From Methanomassiliicoccaceae archaeon (GTDB taxonomy: Archaea > Thermoplasmatota > Thermoplasmata > Methanomassiliicoccales > Methanomethylophilaceae): 37,224 nucleotides of DNA. The position numbers and the translations under genes are program-made. Location: positions 1 to 37,224 of the forward strand of contig PWHV01000025.1 of NCBI GenBank assembly GCA_003555025.1, in the 5' to 3' direction. This document shows, piece by piece, positions 7,431 through 16,738 of the stretch; position 1 is the first letter of the stretch, and every line of letters begins with the position of its first letter. The notes below the pieces were generated by a model, which was not told the origin of the DNA, ran no database searches, and saw nothing but the letters and a program-made list of their open reading frames with translations.

Positions 7431-8993
7431 TCAGCAATGCTCATCGCCGTGTCTGGCCTTCCATTCCTCCAAGGGTACGGAATGCTCGCTCTCCACCCGT
7501 GAACGGTAATCCGGGCCGCCGTTGTAGGCGCAGAACGGCACCACCTCCATGTCCGGGGTGGCGTAGTGCACGGCGCAGCGGCGTATTCGCTCCACGTCGT
7601 AGTTGTAATCGTCCTGGAAGTGCATACCCCCTACGAACATCATCTTCCAGGAGAATTCCTTCAATGACTCTATGCTCTTGTCCTTGACCACGCCGGCTAT
7701 GATGTCGGCGATGTCGATGTCACTCAGCCCGGACGGGATTCTCTTATGGATGATAGATTTCCTGATGAGCCTGAGTCCGCGGTACTTGTACCATGACTTG
7801 AACCTAGAACTTTTCGCCTTCTCCGAAAGACGGTACATGCCTTTGCAGAAGCTCTCGACATCCATGAACCGCGGTATCGGCGTGACCGACCCGTCCTGGT
7901 CCTTGAACAGGTAGGTGGCGATGCCGCAATGGGGGTGGGTGGTGAAGGTCACCTTCTTCTCTCCCATCATGACGGAGGCGAACTTCGATATGGGGGCCAC
8001 AACCGGCACCGGGTACCAGTCCTCCTTGGTGGCGTAACCGGTCTGTGCATCGATGTCGAAGGCCAGGTCGGTGAGCGTGTAGCGTTCCTTCGCCCTCTCC
8101 TCTTGGTTGATGCGGCCGGTGAAGGCCACCGGCTGGTAGTTGACGCCGCGGACCACATCGCTGTTCTCGAACGCGAAACCGAGGATCGCTCCCACTTGAT
8201 GATCGTTGACGCCCCGCACCACGGTGGGCACCAGGACCACGGAGGGAGCGGACTCCAATTTGCGGAGGTTGTCCAACAGGCGGAGCTTGACGTCGAACAT
8301 CTTCCGGTCCCTCGCTTGCAGGTATATGTCGTCGCTAACGCCGTCGAAGGATAGGTAAATGGTGTTCATCCCCGCCGCCTCGGCGTCCTGCAGCAGCTGG
8401 AAGTTGTTGGCGAAGGACAGGCCGTTGGTGGCCACCTGGATCTGGGCGAAGCCCAGCTCCTTGGCCTTGCGTATCACGTCCAGGAAACGAGGGTATATGG
8501 TGGGCTCTCCCCCGGAGAACTGCACGGCGGTGCAGGGTATGGGCCGCTCCTCGCGGAGCATCACCAGCATATCCACTATGCTTTCGTAGTCAGGCTCGTA
8601 AACGTAACCGGCCGCGTTGGCGTTGGCGAAGCAGATGGGGCAGCGCATGTTGCATCGGTTGGTCAGGTCGATGTTCGCCAGGGAAGTGCCGCTCAGCATC
8701 TCGAAATCCTTTCCTCCGATGTTCACGGTGGCGTTGCAATCCTCACCCTTGCATCTTTTGCTAGTCTTCAGGAGGCCGATGCCATCGTACGCGTAGTCCT
8801 CTGCCTTGAGGAACATCCCAGCATCGGACCAGTACGTGTCGCTGAACTGCCCGTGCTCGGGGCACTCCTTCTCCATGACCGCGGCGCCATCCTTCTCCAG
8901 TATCCACGCCTTGACAAGCCTCTTGCATTCCGGGCATATGGACGTTGTCTCCTTGGGGAGGCCCCTTTTAATCTCGTAATCCCTGGCAGTCAT
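7431..8993 (-). CDS. tes: Radical SAM protein, probable tetraether lipid synthase (Tes)
   Basis: 520 residues, the size of the MJ0619/Tes group. The radical SAM motif is CNMRCPIC (C114, C118, C121), followed by GGEP (161-164). An N-terminal rubredoxin-like part has CPEC (C20, C23) and C44 in CPEHG; further cysteines C81, C86, C356, C383, C473 and C488 could hold auxiliary clusters. Tes joins two archaeol chains tail to tail to make membrane-spanning tetraether lipid. The operon with ferredoxin and GGR fits that role and makes other radical SAM functions less likely. A TATA-like AT-rich stretch (9011-9036) precedes it. Identity with Tes is from family resemblance plus context. Confidence 0.83.
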   Translation of the reverse strand: MTARDYEIKRGLPKETTSICPECKRLVKAWILEKDGAAVMEKECPEHGQFSDTYWSDAGMFLKAEDYAYDGIGLLKTSKRCKGEDCNATVNIGGKDFEMLSGTSLANIDLTNRCNMRCPICFANANAAGYVYEPDYESIVDMLVMLREERPIPCTAVQFSGGEPTIYPRFLDVIRKAKELGFAQIQVATNGLSFANNFQLLQDAEAAGMNTIYLSFDGVSDDIYLQARDRKMFDVKLRLLDNLRKLESAPSVVLVPTVVRGVNDHQVGAILGFAFENSDVVRGVNYQPVAFTGRINQEERAKERYTLTDLAFDIDAQTGYATKEDWYPVPVVAPISKFASVMMGEKKVTFTTHPHCGIATYLFKDQDGSVTPIPRFMDVESFCKGMYRLSEKAKSSRFKSWYKYRGLRLIRKSIIHKRIPSGLSDIDIADIIAGVVKDKSIESLKEFSWKMMFVGGMHFQDDYNYDVERIRRCAVHYATPDMEVVPFCAYNGGPDYRSRVESEHSVPLEEWKARHGDEHC

Positions 8994-9080
8994 TTAAGAC
9001 ATCCCTCTCCATTATAATCCATCACGATTTAATATTTGTGTAGCGTTGATAGCTACATCACCTTGAAGAACTTATTGGGA

Positions 9081-9794
9081 ATGGCCGGCCTCGACCCCGT
9101 CGAGGTGCGGGAGGAGCTGAGCAGGCTGTTGAACCTGCTCAGCAACCTCGGGCTTTCGGAGTATGAGGCCAGGGCCTATGTGGCCCTGATAGCCCTGCGC
9201 GGAGGCAGCGCCAACGATGTCGCCGGCATATCGAAGGTCCCCCGCACATCCATCTACAAGGTCATGAGAGGCCTGGAGGCCAGGGACCTGGTGGGCCACA
9301 GCGAGGGGAAGCCCATGACGTTCTTTGTGAAGAGCCTGGAGCAGGTCGAGGACCAGATAATATCCGATGTCCGAGAAGGCTTCGCCATACTGAAAAGGGT
9401 GGAAGGGCTGCTTTCCGAGGGAGGCACTCCACAACTGGTCTACACCATAGCGGGAAGGGAGCGCATAATGGAGAAGATAGGCGAGACGATCGACGGGTCG
9501 AGGAGCACGCTCTTCCTGTCCTCGCCGGAGATGAAAGTGCTGCGTCTCGAGCACGGCGAACGGTTCAAGGACGCCATCGACCGAGGGGTGGAGGTAACTT
9601 TGGTGATGGGCCCCTTCATCAAGGCCCCGGAATGCAGTCAGGCGATCCGCAAGGAGGGTCTGATGGTCACAGACCTGGTGGTCGATGGGGAGATGACGCT
9701 GATAGCCACCCCCGACTTGGAGATCTGCGGCTTCATCGACAACCCCTTCATCACCCGTCATCTGCTCTCGATATTGAGCTCCAACCTGGAATAA
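9081..9794 (+). CDS. TrmB-family transcription regulator
   Basis: 237 residues from the ATG at 9081. The frame extends upstream to a TTG at 9036, but that region overlaps the TATA-like TTTAATATTT, so I prefer 9081 (TTG at 9063 is possible). Residues near 20-90 form a winged helix typical of TrmB: LGLSEYEARAYVALIALRGG, then VPRTSIYKVMRGLEARDLV. The C-terminal half resembles the TrmB effector-binding region and contains no membrane segment. It is divergent from the tes/ferredoxin/GGR operon with under 90 bases between starts, so control of lipid genes is a reasonable inference. The ligand is unknown. Confidence 0.86.
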   Translation: MAGLDPVEVREELSRLLNLLSNLGLSEYEARAYVALIALRGGSANDVAGISKVPRTSIYKVMRGLEARDLVGHSEGKPMTFFVKSLEQVEDQIISDVREGFAILKRVEGLLSEGGTPQLVYTIAGRERIMEKIGETIDGSRSTLFLSSPEMKVLRLEHGERFKDAIDRGVEVTLVMGPFIKAPECSQAIRKEGLMVTDLVVDGEMTLIATPDLEICGFIDNPFITRHLLSILSSNLE

Positions 9795-9845
9795 GGCTGC
9801 AGGTAGCTGGCGCCGTTAATAACCCCCCGCCCTCTCGATGGAGCG

Positions 9846-12800
9846 ATGCTCCGAGCCCTACATCCGCGAAGCGACCGCAGAGGGCAGATGCCCTTCGCCC
9901 TGGTGGCGGTGGTTCTGTTGGTCCTCACCAGCTATTCGGTGGTGGTGTTGGCAGAGGCGGAGAGGGCCGGCGCCGAGCTGGAGGCGTCCGAAACGGTGCT
10001 GCGGACCCTGGAGGATGCCGCCGGCGAGACGGCGGACCATGTCCGGGCCACCTCGTTGGCGGTGCTGCACTCGATATCCCGGGAGGGCGGGCGACTGGAA
10101 CCCGAAGAGCTGCAAACCCTGTTCCAGCAAAGGCTGGACGAGGCCCTTGAGCACAGCTACCCGCGGGAAGAGGCGGGGGTGCTCAGGACCATAGACGGGC
10201 ACGGGATCGCGGCGCGGACGGTGTTCCTGTCGCTGTCCCCGGGGGAGCCCCATGCCGCCTCCCTGCCCTCGTATGCCAAGGTCGTCGGCACCGTCGAGGT
10301 GAACGTATCCGCTGATGGTGCCGAGCTCGGCAGGAAGCTGCCAGTTGACGCTGAGGCGCCGGTGCCGCTACCTCTCCTCTCCGGCCTTCTCGGGGACCAC
10401 TCCTCCATCCTGGAGGGCAGCCGGTCCGAGCTCGGCAGGCTGATGGCATATCAACTGGGCTCGTTGGCGCAGATGAGGGCCCTCTCCGGGGCCTCTGCCG
10501 TCGGCAGCACGGAGCGGCTCTTGGAAGATGAGGACGCCAGGCGGTCGCTGGATTCGTCCCTGGACATCCTCGAGCGCGGTTCTTTCCGCTCCCATGCCGG
10601 TGACAGCAGCCTCCCCGCCGAAGCATCGCTGCTGGACGCCGCTGAACTCTTCCTCCCCGGCGAGGCGCTGGAGATAGACCTCAACGAACTGCTGGCGCAG
10701 TCATTGTACGCCATCGTGGACCTGACCGTCCTGAGGTGGATGGAGTACCTGGATCTTATCAGGCTTCCTATCGACCTCTTCGACCGCGCCGTCCACGACA
10801 TCTCCCATGTGGTGGAGACTTTCGCAACCGCCCTCGGCGACGGACCCCCCGCCGCGACCTATCTGGAAGAGAGGATGGCGGACGCGGGGCACCGACCTGA
10901 TGAATACCGGCACCTGCACACGGGAGGCGTTGCCGCGCTGCATCTGCCTCCGTTGAGGGCTTCACTGGCCGGGGGCACAACTGTGGAAGGCGGCACCGTC
11001 ACGGTCGAGGTGCCGGAGGTGGACATATTCGATAGTGAGGGCTGGGAGGCGTTCATGCCCATCTACCGGGAGGGCCTTTCGGGCCTCAGCAACAGGCTCC
11101 AGAACATCATGAAGGACGCCGCGGCGCATGCGGCCGCCTCCCACGAGCTGCCGACGGTCTCGGTGGCGGCGGACCCATACGACGACGTGCCCTTCTCCCA
11201 GGCCCTGGCGGAGGCCGTGGAGGAAGCGATGCCTATGGCGAAGCAGGCGTTGAACAGCGCGGTGGAGATGAGCGTTAGGGAGAGCGCCTCCGCCGACCCC
11301 ATGGGGCTTGAACTCGCCTCCTACCTCGAGGAGTACAGGACCTCGCTGCTGCGTGAGGATGCGGCGTACGAGGCCATGCTCGAAGCGGCCACGGAGCATT
11401 ACTTCGACGGGCTGCTGCGCTCCGATGCGGCGGAGGGCTTCGCCGACCCCGATGCCATGAGGGCGTTGCGCAGCGACGTGGAGATGAGCATGATCCGCGC
11501 CGGGACCCATTCCCACATATGGGACGAGAGCCGCGCCGCCGGCGATGCCTCCATAGAACTCATAAACAGGGTGTTGCGCAGCGAGGGCGGCGGCCCGGGG
11601 GCCCTCTCACGGACCTTGGGGGATCTGGCCTCTGGAGCCATCGAAGGCGTCCCCGCCATTGCTGACGAGGTTCTCTCATCGATGCTCTCGGTGGCGGAGT
11701 CCATGGCTGAGGGTAGCGGGCTCTCCACCGGCAAAGGGGTGGAGCTGATGCACGGCGAAGGGATGCGGCTGCATGACAGCAAGGGCGGAGTGCACCTCCA
11801 GGACCTCGAGGTCGAGCGGGAGGGGGAGGGGGACATTGACGTCAGGGTCCTAGCGCCGGAGGACGTCAGGGGAGGGGCGGTCCGCTACATCGGCCTGGAT
11901 CATTGGAGTATGGCGCCGTACATGAGCACGGCCATAGTCAGGGTGCAGGGCGAGATTCTGTACACGCTCTCCACCGCCGAAGGTGACGGACCGCTCCCCG
12001 TCAGCGAGGCTAGCGAAACAGTGAAGCTCGACCTGGAGGTGAGGGTCCCTGTGCATACCGCTTGGCCGCTGCAGGGGGTAGAGTACCGCAACAGCAACAC
12101 CCTGGGCAGCGACATGGCAGCGACGGTGCTGCGCAGCGCCATGCCCATGATGGAGCATCTGCGGGGCGCGTTCAGCGCCTGCGACTCAGTGTTCGCGTTC
12201 GTGGCCGAGGCGGGGATGAAGCTGAACTCCTACGCCACCGATTCCATGTTGGCGGTCACGAAGGCGGTCATGGGCCCGGTGCTGGCGCTGCAGGAGGCTC
12301 TCGAGGAAGGCTTCAGCAGCGTGATGATGCACCTGTTCGAGGGATTCCTCGACGACGCGGGGAATATAAAGCTGTCCACTGACATATTCGGCATGAGACT
12401 GGATTTGGAGACCAACCCGTTGGAGATGGCATTGGGACAGACAAGGGACCTGTTGCGCATGACCTTGAGCGTCAACATCAGCGATGTGCACCTGTCGGCA
12501 TCCTTACGCCTTCTGCGGATGGATGCGGGGGATTATTACGTCCTAGGGACGGGCAACATGGGGATGAACGATTGGTACGTCTCCCTAACCATCGACCCGT
12601 CGATGAGGGTGTACCGGCACCTGGTGGAGGTCAAGGGGAACGTGGGCGACCATGGCTTCCAGATGAACTTCCCTCAGATAAGGCAGTACGAGACCTTCAG
12701 CCTGAGGCTCTCCCAGGTCCCTGCCGTCGCCCCCTTCATCTCCAGCATACCGCTGCCCTTCCCGGGCATGCGGGGCAGCGTCGATGCGGGCATGGAGCTC

Positions 12801-13874
12801 AAGTACGACATCCCCCAGGCCACGAACGTGGTCATCAACGAGGTTGAGACCAACCCCCCCGGTCCCGATTCGGGGAGGGAATGGATAGAGCTGTTCAACC
12901 CTCTCAACAAAGAGGTGGACATCAGCGGATGGACAGTCAGCACGGGATACGGCAACGGACGCCACCATCAGCTGCCTGCGATTGCCCTCGGCCCCGGCGA
13001 GTTCCATGTCCACGTCTTCCCGGTGCGAACATTGTACAACGGGGACGGCCTGGCCCTTCCCCGCGGCGAGTCCGTCATGCTCTGGAACGCCGATGGTGCG
13101 ATGGTCGACTCCACCCCCTGGATCGTCGACACCGACGACGATTCCCGGACCTGGCAGCGGGAGTACGACGGCTCCGACCGCTGGGTCTTCGCTGAGGGAA
13201 CCCGAGGGGAGAGCAACGGCCCCCGGACCGCCACCGCCGACCTGGGGCAATGGTTCGTCTCCGAGCTGAGAGAGTCAGCGCTGACGGCGATGACCAGGAT
13301 GACCAAGTCCGATGCGGACATGACGATATTCGCTGATTTTCTCCATGAGACCATCGAGATACTGATAGACAGGGTGATGAAGAGACTGGCGAGCTGCATC
13401 GTGGAGATGAAGCTGTTCATATACCTGGGCGTCAGCGACCTGACCTCATCCCTCGAAGGAGGGATGGAGCTGTCGCTGGTGGCCGGCAGGGACTTCGCCC
13501 TGGAAGGTCTGAGGTGGATACTGGGGTCGGTCAAAGGCGCCGTGGACGACATACTGAACCCCGGCAACGGCCATAGAGAGGGGGCGGACTTCCTATTGGA
13601 GGAGTCGCATCTGCGCCTGAGTTTCGTGTCCAGCATGGGGCCGCCCGGCTTCGTGGGCCGGCTGAGCGATAACGACCGTTACGAGGTCAGAGCGATGGTG
13701 CAGATGAACCTGGCGGCCTTGGCTTCATTAGGGGGAATGGCCCGGGATGACAAGAGGATAGGATTCGGTGTCCTGATATCCGGTGTCCCGGGCAATCTCC
13801 TCCCGCCGATGTTCAGGGCCGACCCCGGCAGCCCCGCCGACGTATGGATAATGAAGGGCAGCATAACCTATTGA
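9846..13874 (+). CDS. Very large pilin-like surface protein with lamin-tail domain
   Basis: 1342 residues. The N-terminus has the shape of a class III (pilin/archaellin) signal: basic residues and RRGQ, then MPFALVAVVLLVLTSYSVVV (15-34) as the hydrophobic helix. The body is long, Ala/Leu/Glu-rich and mostly helical. Residues about 993-1123 form a lamin-tail (LTD) domain: VVINEVETNPPGPDSGREW, then DISGWTVSTG and a DSTPW segment. LTD domains occur in secreted archaeal and bacterial proteins as binding modules. A second helical part follows. It is probably anchored outside the membrane; its function is unknown. It starts 51 bases after the TrmB gene. Confidence 0.85.
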   Translation: MLRALHPRSDRRGQMPFALVAVVLLVLTSYSVVVLAEAERAGAELEASETVLRTLEDAAGETADHVRATSLAVLHSISREGGRLEPEELQTLFQQRLDEALEHSYPREEAGVLRTIDGHGIAARTVFLSLSPGEPHAASLPSYAKVVGTVEVNVSADGAELGRKLPVDAEAPVPLPLLSGLLGDHSSILEGSRSELGRLMAYQLGSLAQMRALSGASAVGSTERLLEDEDARRSLDSSLDILERGSFRSHAGDSSLPAEASLLDAAELFLPGEALEIDLNELLAQSLYAIVDLTVLRWMEYLDLIRLPIDLFDRAVHDISHVVETFATALGDGPPAATYLEERMADAGHRPDEYRHLHTGGVAALHLPPLRASLAGGTTVEGGTVTVEVPEVDIFDSEGWEAFMPIYREGLSGLSNRLQNIMKDAAAHAAASHELPTVSVAADPYDDVPFSQALAEAVEEAMPMAKQALNSAVEMSVRESASADPMGLELASYLEEYRTSLLREDAAYEAMLEAATEHYFDGLLRSDAAEGFADPDAMRALRSDVEMSMIRAGTHSHIWDESRAAGDASIELINRVLRSEGGGPGALSRTLGDLASGAIEGVPAIADEVLSSMLSVAESMAEGSGLSTGKGVELMHGEGMRLHDSKGGVHLQDLEVEREGEGDIDVRVLAPEDVRGGAVRYIGLDHWSMAPYMSTAIVRVQGEILYTLSTAEGDGPLPVSEASETVKLDLEVRVPVHTAWPLQGVEYRNSNTLGSDMAATVLRSAMPMMEHLRGAFSACDSVFAFVAEAGMKLNSYATDSMLAVTKAVMGPVLALQEALEEGFSSVMMHLFEGFLDDAGNIKLSTDIFGMRLDLETNPLEMALGQTRDLLRMTLSVNISDVHLSASLRLLRMDAGDYYVLGTGNMGMNDWYVSLTIDPSMRVYRHLVEVKGNVGDHGFQMNFPQIRQYETFSLRLSQVPAVAPFISSIPLPFPGMRGSVDAGMELKYDIPQATNVVINEVETNPPGPDSGREWIELFNPLNKEVDISGWTVSTGYGNGRHHQLPAIALGPGEFHVHVFPVRTLYNGDGLALPRGESVMLWNADGAMVDSTPWIVDTDDDSRTWQREYDGSDRWVFAEGTRGESNGPRTATADLGQWFVSELRESALTAMTRMTKSDADMTIFADFLHETIEILIDRVMKRLASCIVEMKLFIYLGVSDLTSSLEGGMELSLVAGRDFALEGLRWILGSVKGAVDDILNPGNGHREGADFLLEESHLRLSFVSSMGPPGFVGRLSDNDRYEVRAMVQMNLAALASLGGMARDDKRIGFGVLISGVPGNLLPPMFRADPGSPADVWIMKGSITY

Positions 13875-13915
13875 GCGGGAAAAGGTTAAGCGTTTCCAAT
13901 CACTAAGAGGAACGT

Positions 13916-14278
13916 ATGCCCGACGGGAGCCCCGCAGAACCGGTAAGAGGAGGCTGCCAAGAGAGGCTGGCGATGGTGGAGCGCACGCTGTTGGCTTTGC
14001 TGGGACTGCATGTGGTGGAGGAGACGGTGGGGCCGGGGGCGTCGCTGAAGAGCTTCGCGGGCTTCGCGGAGGCCCGCGGGGACGAAGGACGATGCCCCAT
14101 ATGCCTGGAGTTCGTCGAGATTGGTGAAGAGGGTTACCGGCTGACCACCATGGACCGCGACGACCATCATTTCCACCGTGCCTGCCTGGACGCCTACATG
14201 GAGTCCCAGGTCCGCAGTCACGGCCGCAGCTCGACAAACAATTTAATCCTAGAAAGGCCTGGTCGGGGGACGGGATGA
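13916..14278 (+). CDS. RING-like (single zinc site) small protein
   Basis: 120 residues. The C-terminal half reads CPICLEFVE (C60, C63) and DDHHFHRACLDAY (82-94). This lines up with a RING-H2 finger (C-P-I-C … C-x-H-x-F-H-x2-C): C60, C63, H87 and C90 match the first zinc site. Of the second site only H84 is present; the third ligand is D82 and no C-x2-C follows. So one zinc site is complete and the other is lost. Residues 18-50 form a helical region. The stop overlaps the next start (ATGA), so it is coupled to the HD protein. Ubiquitin-ligase activity is not implied; a zinc-stabilised binding module is the cautious reading. Confidence 0.72.
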   Translation: MPDGSPAEPVRGGCQERLAMVERTLLALLGLHVVEETVGPGASLKSFAGFAEARGDEGRCPICLEFVEIGEEGYRLTTMDRDDHHFHRACLDAYMESQVRSHGRSSTNNLILERPGRGTG

Positions 14279-15474
14279 GCGGCCTCAGCATCGACCTCAT
14301 ACACCATTTCTTCCAGGCGGCGCATATGCGCCGCTGGAACGACCACCTGCGGCCGGTGGAGCTCATCGAGCTCGATAAACAGGCCCACAAGGCGGTTATA
14401 GCCTGGACCTTGGCCAAGTTCGAGGAGAGCGAGAAGAACGTGCCCATAGATTGGACCGCCATAATCGAGGGTGGGATGTTCGAGTTCCTGCAGAGGGTGA
14501 TACTCACTGACCTCAAGCCGCCCGTCTTCCATCGCATCAAGAGGCAGAAAGGGGAGGAGCTGCAGAGCTTCGTCATGGGGGAGGTTTCCCGTATAGAGGG
14601 CATCGACGAGGCCATGCTGCGAAGGTTCGAGGATTATTTCCAGCAGGAATGCTCCAGCGTGGAGAGGAGGGTCCTGAACGCCGCCCACTACCTAGCCACC
14701 GACTGGGAGTTCAAGATAATCTACGGCGCCAACCCGCGCATGTACGGCATCGAGGAGACCAAGAGGGAGATCGGCCTGCAGATCGAGGACCACTATGACC
14801 TCATCGGCGTCCAGAGGATACTCCTGGAGAAGAAATCGTTCGGTTTCATAGATTTCTGCGGCCAACTGCGCTTCCAAAGCCGCTGGGCCCGCTCGCCGCG
14901 GGTGCCCATGACATCTGTCCTGGGCCATTCGATGATGGTGGCGCTGATGTCGTTCCTGCTGTCCAGCGGCATGGGCGACTGCCCCCGCAGGATCTACAAC
15001 AACCACTACACCGCGCTCTTCCACGACCTCCCCGAGGTGCTGACCAAGGACATCATATCCCCCGTTAAGCGCAACATCGGCGGGCTGCAGGAGATAATCG
15101 ATGGCTTGGAGCGGGAGTTGGTGGAAGAGAAGCTGCTGCCGTTGCTGCCCTCCCGCTGGCATGGCGATATGCGCTACCTGCTCTTCGAGCCGGGCAGCGA
15201 CAAGGTCCGCGTCGACGGGAACGAGCGCCGCATGGAAGGGGACATTCCCGCGAAGCTAAACAACAACGGCAGCGACCCGCGGGACGGCACCATGGTGAAG
15301 ATGTGCGACCTCCTGTCCGCATATCTGGAGGCGACGGTGTCCATCAAGCACGGCATGGCGTCGAGGACCCTCCGGGAGGGTCAGCGGGACATGGAGGAGC
15401 GATTGTCCTCCATGAGGCCACGCGGCATAGACGCCGCTTCCTTGGCGAAGAGCATATCCCGCATCGACGTATGA
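14275..15474 (+). CDS. Tandem HD-domain phosphohydrolase, YfbR-like
   Basis: 399 residues. The second half has the signature of YfbR-type 5'-deoxynucleotidases: R203-W204, then H218 fifteen residues later (GHSMMVAL), H250-D251 with E254 (LFHDLPEVL), and D345 (MCDLLSAYLEA). These are the metal and substrate positions of that family. The first half repeats the pattern weakly: R20-W21, H38, and TAIIEGGMFEFL where the H-D pair has become E-G. It therefore looks like an internal duplication with a dead first copy. Family members remove phosphate from deoxynucleoside monophosphates; the substrate here is unproven. It is translationally coupled to the RING-like gene. Confidence 0.85.
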   Translation: MSGLSIDLIHHFFQAAHMRRWNDHLRPVELIELDKQAHKAVIAWTLAKFEESEKNVPIDWTAIIEGGMFEFLQRVILTDLKPPVFHRIKRQKGEELQSFVMGEVSRIEGIDEAMLRRFEDYFQQECSSVERRVLNAAHYLATDWEFKIIYGANPRMYGIEETKREIGLQIEDHYDLIGVQRILLEKKSFGFIDFCGQLRFQSRWARSPRVPMTSVLGHSMMVALMSFLLSSGMGDCPRRIYNNHYTALFHDLPEVLTKDIISPVKRNIGGLQEIIDGLERELVEEKLLPLLPSRWHGDMRYLLFEPGSDKVRVDGNERRMEGDIPAKLNNNGSDPRDGTMVKMCDLLSAYLEATVSIKHGMASRTLREGQRDMEERLSSMRPRGIDAASLAKSISRIDV

Positions 15475-16737
15475 TCAGCCAATGGTCCGCTGACCTTGCA
15501 TGTAGGGCCTGAGCACCTCCGGCACGGTGACGGTGCCGTCCTCGTTCTGATAGTTCTCCAGGATGGCCACCATGGTGCGGGGGAGCGCCACGCCCGACCC
15601 GTTGAGGGTGTGGACGAACTCGCTCTTGAGATGGGGCTCGGGACGGTACTTCACCATCGCCCTCCGCGCCTGGAAGTCGGTGAAGTTGCTGCAGGAGGAG
15701 GTCTCCAACCAGCGGTCCCCGCCGGGCGCGTGCAGCTCTATATCGTAGCACTTGGAGGCATGGAAGCTCATGTCGCCGGTGCATAGGAGGAGCACCCGGT
15801 AGGGGAGCTCCAGCGCCTTGATCACAGTCTCAGCGTCGAGAAGCAGGCTCTCCAGTTCGTCGAAGGAGCCCTCGGGCCTTACGAACTTGACCATCTCCAC
15901 CTTGTTGAACTGGTGCACCCGGGCGATGCCCCGGGTGTCAGAGTGCCTGCCCGCTTCCCTTCTGAAGGAGGGCAGGTATGCGGTGTAGAGCAGCGGGAGC
16001 TCGGATGCGTCGAGGATCTCATCGCGGTGCAGGTTGGTGACCGGCACCTCGGCGGTGGGGTTCAGCCATAGGCCGTCCTTCTCCATGTGGTACATGTCGT
16101 CCGCCATCTTGGGGAGCTGCCCGGTGCCGATCACCGACTCGTCGTTGACGATTATGGGGGGGAACACCTCGCGGTAGCCCTGCTGGTGATGGAGGTCGAG
16201 CATGAAGTTGATCAGGGCCCTCTCCAGGCGGGCGCCGTCACCCTTGAGCACGTAGAACCCCGAGCCGGCCACCTTGGCTCCGCGGACGAAATCTATTATG
16301 TCCAGATCCTCACCTATCTCGAAGTGCTCCTTCGCCTCGAAGTCGAAGTCGCGCTCTTTCATACAGGTCTTGGATATGATGTTACCGTTCTCGTCAGCGC
16401 CCACCGGGACGCTGTAGTGGGGCAGGTTGGGCATGTTGAGAAGGGCCTCCCGGCGCGACGAGTCCAATTCGGATATCCTGCCGTCCAAGGTCTTGATCTC
16501 CTCGGACACCTGGCGCATCTCCTCGATCTTGGCGGTCTTCTCCTCGCCGCTGAGTCCCGGTATCTGATGCGAAACGCGGTTCCTCTCCTGCTTGAGCCGG
16601 TTGGTGCGGTCCACGGCCTGCCGCCACTCCCCGTCGGCAGCGAGGAAACCGTCCAGTATCGAAACGTCATAGCAACGGTCGATGATGGCGCGGCGGACCT
16701 TCTCGGGATCATCCCTGATAAGATTGGCGTCCAGCAC
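15475..16737 (-). CDS. serS: Seryl-tRNA synthetase (common bacterial/eukaryal type)
   Basis: 420 residues from a GTG start. The first 100 or so residues form the long tRNA-binding coiled coil. Class II motif 2 is FRREAGRHSDTRGIARVHQF and motif 3 is GSGVALPRTMVAILENYQ. It charges tRNA-Ser with serine. It is the widespread SerRS and not the rare form that some methanogens use. The start lies one base after the yhbY stop, so it is the last gene of an rnp4-yhbY-serS operon devoted to RNA processing and translation. Confidence 0.96.
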   Translation of the reverse strand: MLDANLIRDDPEKVRRAIIDRCYDVSILDGFLAADGEWRQAVDRTNRLKQERNRVSHQIPGLSGEEKTAKIEEMRQVSEEIKTLDGRISELDSSRREALLNMPNLPHYSVPVGADENGNIISKTCMKERDFDFEAKEHFEIGEDLDIIDFVRGAKVAGSGFYVLKGDGARLERALINFMLDLHHQQGYREVFPPIIVNDESVIGTGQLPKMADDMYHMEKDGLWLNPTAEVPVTNLHRDEILDASELPLLYTAYLPSFRREAGRHSDTRGIARVHQFNKVEMVKFVRPEGSFDELESLLLDAETVIKALELPYRVLLLCTGDMSFHASKCYDIELHAPGGDRWLETSSCSNFTDFQARRAMVKYRPEPHLKSEFVHTLNGSGVALPRTMVAILENYQNEDGTVTVPEVLRPYMQGQRTIG

Positions 16738-16738
16738 G

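Noticed and set aside
9036-9080. Upstream TTG start for the TrmB regulator
   Set aside because: It would place the start inside a TATA-like stretch and adds residues with no family resemblance; the ATG at 9081 gives a normal-length protein.
13916-14278. Functional ubiquitin E3 ligase
   Set aside because: The second zinc site is missing and no ubiquitin-like, E1 or E2 gene is in the window.
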